DNA from: Candidatus Wallbacteria bacterium
Lineage (GTDB): Bacteria > Muiribacteriota > JAQTZZ01
Reading direction: 5' to 3'
DNA: 11,488 bases
Assembly (NCBI GenBank): GCA_028711905.1
Contig: JAQTRI010000077.1
Coordinates: 1 to 11,488, forward strand
The notes under the pieces are model-generated. The model was not told where the DNA came from, ran no database searches, and worked only from the letters and a program-made list of their open reading frames with translations. Below, in pieces: positions 6,409 to 11,488 of this stretch; the stretch's first letter is position 1; every line of letters begins with the position of its first letter. The translations under genes were made by a program, and so were the position numbers.

Positions 6409-8301
6409 TTACTGCAGCAATTGCAATACCATCTGATGCCTTGCATTAGCCTGTGCCAGCATGGCTGTTCCTGACTGAATCAGAATCTGGTGCCTGGTCA
6501 GGTTGGTGATCTCTTCAGCCATGTCGACATCTCTGATGCGGGATTCTGCTGAAGTCATGTTTTCATCGGCCACTTCCAGATAATGAACCGAATGGTTGAG
6601 GGCTTGCTGGTATGAGCCAAGGCGGGACCTGTAAGCAGAAACAGTTTTAATGGCATTGTCGATAGTGGTGATGGCGGCCTCGGCGCACTGCTGCGTCTGC
6701 AACGAGATGTTGAGCCTGAAATCAGGTGCTTTTGCGCCTGTAAGCAATACATCCTTCCCGTTATAAAAATTGCCTGAAGAGCGAAGATTTACTGTCAGGC
6801 CCAGAACTTCGGGGCGGATATTCCCGAAATCAACATTAATAGTCTGATCTTCATTGGGTCCGATGTGATAGACCGGCCTCGAATCACGGATCGAGAGTTT
6901 GAAGGAAGTCAGGGTATAATAATTGGCGTAAGCCAGTTCCATCTCTTCAGGCACTCGGGCGCGGTGATCGGTTTCCCCATTGCTGCCGGCGTCACCGGCT
7001 GGTGTGGCGTTGGGATCAGGGTAATATGCTGTCCAGTCTCCTTCAGAGTCATCGTCATTGGTCTGCTGCATGACGCCGTAATCGATCTGCTCATCGATGT
7101 ACAGGACAATTCCTTTGAGCAAAAGGCTTTCGGTCAAGTTCACTTTGTCGCTGACGCCATTGACTGAAGGCCACAGCGGTCTTAATGTGTCGGCCGGATC
7201 AAGGGAATTGATCGGATTCATCAGTTCCTTTTCTGTGAAGATGTCGCAATCTGAACGGAACACCCCGAGGCTCTGGCCGTAACCTCCAGGTCTGGAGGGA
7301 GATCCGGGTTCGGTGGGGAACATGCTCTGAAGCGTGATATTGGTGATGGAAATGATGGTATCAGTGCCTGATGTGAATGTTTTGTGGGTCAGATTATTTC
7401 CAGCCAGGTCCTGGGCGAATCTCGGCGAAGACAGATCGTTCTTCGTTCCGTAGCAGAGTCCCAGCTTAGTGGCGATGCCGTCCGGATCATCGCCGAATGA
7501 TATATTGAAGCGTGATCCTGAGTGCAGTGCTGTCAAAGTCAGGTCATTGCCTTCAGAGTCGAGTCCTGCCACTACTCCAGCTCTGGACTTGTTGATGCGG
7601 TTGACCAGATCTGTCAGCGAATCATCAGCGTAAACTTCAATGATTGTGGCGACTCCGGCACTATAGATGTGGAGTTCCTGGCGGTCAATGATACCGATGT
7701 CTTTCAGTGTCAGGAGTGTATCAGGATCTTCCCCATCTGTCAGGTTGGATGTTCCGTGAATATTGCACGCTGTGCCGGCGTCCAGGATTGTGACACTGTA
7801 GTCGGCGTTCTCAACTTTTCCTACTACTTCGGCCTGAGCGCTGAACAGGTTGTTGACATTGGCTTTTCCGAGGCAGTTGCCGTTGAGAAGCTTCATGGTA
7901 TTGAATTCAGTATACTGGGCGACTCGCTCCAGTTCTTCAACCAGCTGATTGATTTCGTTCTGGATCTGAGTGCGGTCATAGCTGGTATAGCTGTCGTTGG
8001 CTGCTTCGACAGCTAAAGCGCGCATGCGCTGGAGAACCGCGTGAGCTGTATCAAGCACACCTTCAGCCGTCTGGATCATGGAAATTCCGTCCTGCGAATT
8101 CTGCTTGGACTGGTTGATTCCGCTGATCTGCGCCCGCATTTTCTCAGAAACGGCAAGTCCGGCTACATCGTCCGCAGCGCGGTTGATGCGCAGACCTGAT
8201 GCCAGCCTAGCGAAAGATGTGGTCATCTGGCGATCCGTTGACTGAAGATTGCGCAGGGCGTTGACTGCCGAAGTATTGTGATAGATTGTGCCGAAGCTCA
8301 T
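6409..8301 (-). CDS. fliC: Flagellin with long central region and five cysteines
   Basis: Major filament subunit, exported by the flagellar type III system and polymerised outside the cell. The N-terminal D0/D1 region (1-140) carries RLASGLRINRAADDVAGLAV (32-51), a 20-residue flagellin hallmark, plus QNSQDGISMIQTAEG (67-81) and NTMKLLNG (134-141). The C-terminal D1/D0 region (about 535-630) carries AESRIRDVDMAEE (585-597) and ends NARHQMVLQLLQ. Between them lie about 400 residues, against about 220 in the 495-residue E. coli-type protein and almost none in short flagellins. Residues about 207-282 (SAGVATIIEVYADDSLTDLV onward) resemble a flagellin-IN repeat. The rest of the insert, including an acidic Asp/Pro/Gly-rich stretch near 413-450, is not recognised. 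Cysteines at 143, 179, 283, 352 and 539 are unusual for flagellin. The ATG at 8301 follows AGGAGG (8312-8307) at five bases. It lies 46 bp downstream of the MerR gene on the same strand and is probably co-transcribed with it. Confidence 0.96.
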   Translation of the reverse strand: MSFGTIYHNTSAVNALRNLQSTDRQMTTSFARLASGLRINRAADDVAGLAVSEKMRAQISGINQSKQNSQDGISMIQTAEGVLDTAHAVLQRMRALAVEAANDSYTSYDRTQIQNEINQLVEELERVAQYTEFNTMKLLNGNCLGKANVNNLFSAQAEVVGKVENADYSVTILDAGTACNIHGTSNLTDGEDPDTLLTLKDIGIIDRQELHIYSAGVATIIEVYADDSLTDLVNRINKSRAGVVAGLDSEGNDLTLTALHSGSRFNISFGDDPDGIATKLGLCYGTKNDLSSPRFAQDLAGNNLTHKTFTSGTDTIISITNITLQSMFPTEPGSPSRPGGYGQSLGVFRSDCDIFTEKELMNPINSLDPADTLRPLWPSVNGVSDKVNLTESLLLKGIVLYIDEQIDYGVMQQTNDDDSEGDWTAYYPDPNATPAGDAGSNGETDHRARVPEEMELAYANYYTLTSFKLSIRDSRPVYHIGPNEDQTINVDFGNIRPEVLGLTVNLRSSGNFYNGKDVLLTGAKAPDFRLNISLQTQQCAEAAITTIDNAIKTVSAYRSRLGSYQQALNHSVHYLEVADENMTSAESRIRDVDMAEEITNLTRHQILIQSGTAMLAQANARHQMVLQLLQ

Positions 8302-8347
8302 TTCATCCTCCTTGATGAACGCGGTTCTTCCGTGATGGCCGGTTGTG

Positions 8348-8692
8348 TCAGACTAAGCGTGCAACATATTTATCGACAACCGTCCTGATAGGTGCGCCGT
8401 GTTCCAGTTCAAACAGAGCGCTCTGCAGCACTGTCGCCACTTCATTGCGGCGGGATGCGCTGCCGTTCAGTTTCTGCCTGGCACCCGCAAGGGTGTATTT
8501 TTCCGTATCCAGCAACTGCCTGATCCATCGGAGAGTTGAAAGATCGTTTTTGGAATAGAGGCGGCGATTCCTGCTGTCTCGGGACGGATGCAGGAATTCT
8601 TTGAATTCCGATTCCCAGAAGCGCACTGTGCTTGCTGGAACACTCAGAATCTCGGTGATCTCGTTGATGGTCAGGAATTTATCCTGCTGCAT
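8348..8692 (-). CDS. MerR-family transcriptional regulator
   Basis: A 114-residue DNA-binding protein. FLTINEITEILSVPASTVRF (6-25) is the MerR winged helix-turn-helix, followed by WESEF (26-30) and the wing RRLYSKNDL (43-51). WIRQLLDTEKYTLAGARQKL (56-75) is the start of the dimerisation helices. It has no cysteines and no separate effector domain, so metal sensing of the classic MerR kind is unlikely. The start at 8692 is chosen because AAGGAGGTG (8704-8696) precedes it at ideal spacing; the in-frame extension to 8791 lacks family similarity and a ribosome site. It lies 46 bp upstream of the flagellin gene on the same strand, with no promoter visible in the gap. A role in flagellin control is inference from position. 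Confidence 0.9.
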   Translation of the reverse strand: MQQDKFLTINEITEILSVPASTVRFWESEFKEFLHPSRDSRNRRLYSKNDLSTLRWIRQLLDTEKYTLAGARQKLNGSASRRNEVATVLQSALFELEHGAPIRTVVDKYVARLV

Positions 8693-8815
8693 GGACACCT
8701 CCTTGTGTCTCTTGCGGACTGCCGTCACTGCATTGATCGGCAACCCGGTGGTCATCCTTGTTAAAGTTCCGCTCGAGTGTGCTTCCTGCATTGCCCGAAA
8801 TCAGAACTGGAAAAC

Positions 8816-8843
8816 CCATCGGATAAGTTAAAGAAAAACTTTA
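8816..8843 (-). promoter_or_regulatory. Sigma28-like flagellar promoter upstream of the MerR gene
   Basis: On the minus strand TAAAGTTT (8843-8836) matches all eight bases of the sigma28 -35 consensus. After 12 bases comes TCCGATGG (8823-8816), which keeps the CCGAT core of GCCGATAA. The spacing is one base longer than the ideal 11. Transcription would run through the MerR gene into flagellin, with a leader of about 115 bases before 8692. The -10 match is partial, so this is a candidate only. Confidence 0.45.
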
Positions 8844-8845
8844 AC
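8827..8845. promoter_or_regulatory. Perfect 7-bp dyad, candidate operator
   Basis: GTTAAAG (8827-8833), AAAAA, CTTTAAC (8839-8845) form a 19-bp perfect dyad overlapping the sigma28-like -35. A further GTTAAAG lies at 8760-8766. The length and symmetry suit a dimeric regulator such as the adjacent MerR protein, but no binding evidence can be drawn from sequence alone. The remaining 8693-9030 gap holds only the promoters and repeats listed. Confidence 0.5.
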
Positions 8846-8929
8846 GAAACTTTCAGCATATGCGGAAGGCAGTGAAAAACAGAACGGCAGACTAACCGAT
8901 AACAGTTGTGGTTGAGCGTTCATACCCGT

Positions 8930-8958
8930 TTGACACTTCGCGGGAGCTGGTTTAAAAT
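8930..8958 (+). promoter_or_regulatory. Strong sigma70 promoter of the CoA-transferase genes
   Basis: A perfect -35 TTGACA (8930-8935), a 17-base spacer and -10 TAAAAT (8953-8958; five of six consensus bases). The predicted start near 8965 leaves a leader of about 65 bases. Confidence 0.8.
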
Positions 8959-8970
8959 AATCACGGTCGG

Positions 8971-8986
8971 TGCATATTCCCATGCA
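8971..8986. repeat. Small inverted repeat in the atoD leader
   Basis: TGCAT (8971-8975) and ATGCA (8982-8986) are separated by ATTCCC, just after the predicted start site. It could be a repressor site or a weak hairpin. It is short enough to be chance. Confidence 0.3.
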
Positions 8987-9030
8987 TCTCCTTGATCTGA
9001 CAAAGCGGTAAAAATTCTGCGGAGAAAACA

Positions 9031-9684
9031 ATGAAGGCTTTGATTGGTCCGAAAAAGTTTCTTGATCTTGTCCCGAGCAGTTCTTCTTTGATGGTTGGAG
9101 GCTTTCTTGCTGTAGGCACCCCTGAAAAATTGGTCGGTTTGATTCTTGACAGCGATAAACGCGATTTTACCGTGATCTGCAATGACTCATCTTTTCCGGA
9201 TAAAGGGGTCGGCAGATTGATTGCAGCTCGAAAGGTGCGCAAAATCTACACTTCGCACATCGGAACCAACCCTGAAACGGGCAGACAGTTTCTCTCGGGT
9301 GAGATCGAAGTGGAACTTAATCCCCAGGGAACCCTGGCCGAAAGAATCAGAGCCTTTGGTGCTGGTCTGGGAGGAGTTCTCACTCCGACCGGGATAGGCA
9401 CTGAACTGGAAAAGAACCGCCGTGTCATTGAGGTGGACGGCCGAAAGTTTTTGCTTGAAACCCCGTTGCGGGCTGATGTGGCGCTCCTGAAAGCCCATAT
9501 GGCTGACCGGTCGGGTAACCTTGTGTTTCGCAGATCCGCCAGGAATTTTAATCCATTGATGGCTCTGGCCGCTGATGTGGTCATTGTGGAGGCAGAACTG
9601 ATTGTGGAAACCGGTTCCATCGACCCGGATCAGGTAATGACCCCCGGCATACTGGTGGACTATATTTTCAGCGAGGAGGAGTGA
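9031..9684 (+). CDS. atoD: Acetate/butyrate-acetoacetate CoA-transferase, alpha subunit
   Basis: Alpha subunit of a two-subunit family I CoA-transferase, which moves CoA between short acyl groups such as acetyl- or butyryl-CoA and acetoacetate in the cytoplasm. The 217 residues match E. coli AtoD over their whole length as I recall it. VGGFLAVGTP (22-31) is the CoA-binding glycine-rich turn. SHIGTNPETGRQ (75-86), PQGTLAERIR (98-107), GAGLGGVLTPTGIGT (110-124), LETPLRADVALLKAH (142-156) and SARNFNPLMALAAD (169-182) follow. The ATG at 9031 has GGAG (9021-9024) six bases upstream. It ends at 9684, its stop overlapping the beta-subunit start. The exact substrate (acetoacetate, butyrate or another 3-oxoacid) cannot be fixed from sequence; ctfA or scoA would be alternative names. 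Confidence 0.94.
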   Translation: MKALIGPKKFLDLVPSSSSLMVGGFLAVGTPEKLVGLILDSDKRDFTVICNDSSFPDKGVGRLIAARKVRKIYTSHIGTNPETGRQFLSGEIEVELNPQGTLAERIRAFGAGLGGVLTPTGIGTELEKNRRVIEVDGRKFLLETPLRADVALLKAHMADRSGNLVFRRSARNFNPLMALAADVVIVEAELIVETGSIDPDQVMTPGILVDYIFSEEE

Positions 9685-10343
9685 TGTCGATCGCGCCTGA
9701 AAGAGAAAGGATCGCCAGAAGGATCGCCAGGATTTTCAGTAACGGGGATGTCGTGAATCTGGGTATCGGTATGCCGACAATGGTCGGCAACTATCTTCCT
9801 GAAGGCGTAAGCATCATCCTGCATTCTGAAAACGGGTTTACCGGATTGGGACCAACTCCTGCACCCGGTTCCGAAGACCCGGATCTGACCAATGCAGGGG
9901 CTCAGCCGGTCACTATTCTTCCTGGCGGGGCTTTTTTCGACAGCCTCGTGTCTTTCTCAATTATCAGGGGAGGGCACCTTGATTATACTGTGCTTGGAGC
10001 CCTGGAAGTTGATCAGGAAGGAAACCTGGCTAATTACATGATACCAGGAAAGTTCGTGCCCGGCATGGGCGGGGCTATGGATCTGACCGTTGGAGCGCGC
10101 AAGGTGGTAATAGCTACAGAGCATTGCAATAAAAACGGAGATCCCAAGGTTCTCAAAAGATGTTCACTTCCCCTGACTGCCACCCGCGAAGTGGATATCA
10201 TTGTTACTGAACTGGCTTACATGGAAGTAACCCCCGAAGGACTGGTGCTGAAAGAGATTTTTGAGGGTTCTACAGTGGAAGCCGTGACCAGGGCCACAGG
10301 AGCGGAACTGATCATACCGGATGAAGTGGGCCGGTTTTCCTGA
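9684..10343 (+). CDS. atoA: Acetate/butyrate-acetoacetate CoA-transferase, beta subunit
   Basis: Beta subunit, which carries the catalytic glutamate that forms the enzyme-CoA thioester. From the ATG at 9684 it has 219 residues. NLGIGMPTMVGNYLPEG (25-41) is the subunit hallmark. The active-site Glu49 is in HSENGFTGLGP (47-57). NAGAQPVTILPGGAFFDS (70-87), IRGGHLDYTVLG (94-105), PGKFVPGMGGAMDL (121-134) and EHCNKNGDPKVLKRC (146-160) all match AtoA. The start at 9684 (TGATG overlap with atoD) is preferred over GTG at 9681 because AGGAGG (9674-9679) is then four bases away rather than one. It is the second gene of the operon; a membrane signalling-like gene begins four bases after its stop. Confidence 0.95.
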   Translation: MSIAPERERIARRIARIFSNGDVVNLGIGMPTMVGNYLPEGVSIILHSENGFTGLGPTPAPGSEDPDLTNAGAQPVTILPGGAFFDSLVSFSIIRGGHLDYTVLGALEVDQEGNLANYMIPGKFVPGMGGAMDLTVGARKVVIATEHCNKNGDPKVLKRCSLPLTATREVDIIVTELAYMEVTPEGLVLKEIFEGSTVEAVTRATGAELIIPDEVGRFS

Positions 10344-10347
10344 ATCC

Positions 10348-11488
10348 ATGAACTTTAAATCGTTTCTCGCGGTTTTATTGTTTTTTCTGGTGCTGGGCTC
10401 GCTGTTTGGCGGAGGGGGATTTCTGCTTTATGCGAAACTCAGGGCCAACAGTTATGCTGAGATCGAGGAACGCTATCAGCGACTTCTGTCCACCATTGTA
10501 GCTCAGATCAACCATAGTTCGAGCGAAGAGCACCTGCTGTTTCTGAAAAAGAATTTTGAGGAGTTGACCAGGACCGATCGGGAACTGATGAACATTGTTT
10601 TTCTGACCAACAACGGTGACACGGTCATGAGCGTTGGAACCGGTCTCAATGAGATCAGCAACCAGAAAATTTTCTTGAAGAATATCCTGAAAAACGGCGA
10701 ACCGCGTGGCGTATGCCAGATCGTGATTTCTCTTGACGAGCACATCGGAAGGAACAGAAAGCTCCTGACTGTAATTGCTCTGAATCTGTCCTGCCTGTTT
10801 CTGGCTGCAACGGTTTTAATGCTTTACTGCTTTCATGTTTATTTTCAGGGACCGGAAAACAGCCTCTGCGAAGCACTCTGCAGTGATGACACACTCGAAA
10901 AAAATCGCCTTGCACGCTTGAAACTGCCTTACATCTGGCACAGGCTCAGGAATGTTCTGACAGGATTGTTCCGGAATTCGAACATTGCGGTAGCCGAGAG
11001 GGAACTTCTGCATCCGGTCACAGATCTTCCCTCTTATTATTATACTTGCGAGATTTTGAACCGTGGACTGCATGAGCGGGTGACAGCCGATTATCTGATT
11101 GTCACCATGCTCGGATTCAACATTCTGAGCGAGACATACGGATTTTCCGAGGCATATGATTTTCTTGAAAAACTTTGTGATGAACTCAACACTAAGTTAA
11201 AGACAAGCCAGGCTGATGTTTTTTTCGTTCATCTGACCGACACTACGCTGATTGTTCGCTGCCATCCTGACAACACAAAGGAATTGTCTGAAAAATTGCT
11301 GGTGATTTTCCGGAACATCGTGAGGGATTATAGCGATACGAGGCTTTCTCTAAAAAAAGAGTGGAGCCGAATGATAATTTTCGCTTTTTCATCGCATGAA
11401 ATCGAGGAAAGCGATCTCAGTCGCCTGGAAGATCTTTATTTCAAGAGTCTGTTCAAGATCAGCAAGAGAGTTCGCAGCAATGTGGCAT
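10348..11488 (+). CDS. Membrane protein with degenerate GGDEF-like domain (partial)
   Basis: An open frame from ATG 10348 runs off the window after 380 codons without a stop. Residues 7-29 and 139-163 are membrane segments; 30-138 would be a periplasmic, mostly helical sensor region. The cytoplasmic part from about 220 follows the GGDEF plan. PVTDLPSY (223-230) stands for the usual D-LTGLPNR opening. ADYLIVTMLGFNILSETYGF (247-266, 20 residues) aligns with the FK-IND-YGH segment. DVFFVHLTDTTLIV (290-303) occupies the place of R-GGDEF-hydrophobic. The metal-binding aspartate is Thr253 and the GGDEF position reads LTDTT, so diguanylate cyclase activity is not expected. The remaining C-terminus is outside the window. 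No ribosome site is visible; the gene starts four bases after atoA, so coupled translation is likely. A distant cyclase-like or purely structural domain is the alternative reading. Confidence 0.8.
   Translation, partial: MNFKSFLAVLLFFLVLGSLFGGGGFLLYAKLRANSYAEIEERYQRLLSTIVAQINHSSSEEHLLFLKKNFEELTRTDRELMNIVFLTNNGDTVMSVGTGLNEISNQKIFLKNILKNGEPRGVCQIVISLDEHIGRNRKLLTVIALNLSCLFLAATVLMLYCFHVYFQGPENSLCEALCSDDTLEKNRLARLKLPYIWHRLRNVLTGLFRNSNIAVAERELLHPVTDLPSYYYTCEILNRGLHERVTADYLIVTMLGFNILSETYGFSEAYDFLEKLCDELNTKLKTSQADVFFVHLTDTTLIVRCHPDNTKELSEKLLVIFRNIVRDYSDTRLSLKKEWSRMIIFAFSSHEIEESDLSRLEDLYFKSLFKISKRVRSNVA

Noticed and set aside
6900..7880. Possible flagellinolysin (metallopeptidase inserted in flagellin)
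   Set aside because: No HExxH zinc motif occurs anywhere in the 630 residues.
7522..8016. 164-codon open frame on the plus strand
   Set aside because: It is antisense to the conserved flagellin D1 coding sequence and its protein is compositional noise.
8693..8791. Longer N-terminus for the MerR protein
   Set aside because: The 33 extra residues lack MerR similarity and a ribosome site, whereas AAGGAGGTG precedes the ATG at 8692.
10375..11073. Several minus-strand open frames
   Set aside because: They lie opposite the long plus-strand frame from 10348, which has two coherent membrane segments and a recognisable domain; the minus frames lack ribosome sites.

Overview
The window is bacterial chromosomal DNA of moderate GC content, densely coded with short intergenic gaps. 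It carries a flagellin, the cytoplasmic and inner-membrane steps of peptidoglycan synthesis, an acetoacetate/butyrate-type CoA-transferase and two REP-associated tyrosine transposase (RAYT) loci. This suggests a motile, peptidoglycan-making, fatty- or keto-acid-metabolising bacterium, possibly from an uncultivated lineage. There is no 16S gene or other phylogenetic marker from which I could name a taxon.

Left part (1-2474): a 355-bp internally deleted RAYT relic has perfect 21-bp inverted ends and is followed by three direct copies of a 16-bp end motif. Next is an orphan secreted protein with six cysteines (516-1337), with its own promoter and a clear terminator. Then comes an apparently intact RAYT gene (1511-2464) inside a 1043-bp unit bounded by 23-bp inverted repeats (21/23 matches). 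The inner edge of each repeat carries a TTGACA. The right end of this unit lies 11 bp from the murD stop codon.

Middle part (2485-6272, minus strand): a compact, overlapping murF-mraY-murD operon is driven by a good sigma70-type promoter just upstream of murF. The usual dcw neighbours murE (upstream) and ftsW/murG/murC (downstream) are absent; flagellin and the RAYT unit occupy those positions.

Flagellar part (6409-8845, minus strand): a small MerR-family regulator lies 46 bp upstream of a long (630-residue) flagellin. The flagellin has conserved D0/D1 ends and a roughly 400-residue central region containing a flagellin-IN-like segment and four of its five cysteines. Upstream of the MerR gene is a sigma28-like promoter overlapping a perfect 7-bp dyad.

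Right part (8930-11488, plus strand): a strong sigma70-type promoter precedes the two subunits of an AtoDA/CtfAB-type CoA-transferase, whose coding regions overlap. Four bases later begins a two-pass membrane protein, cut by the window edge, whose cytoplasmic domain resembles a GGDEF domain that has lost its signature and metal-binding residues. It is likely an inactive, receptor-like relative of diguanylate cyclases.
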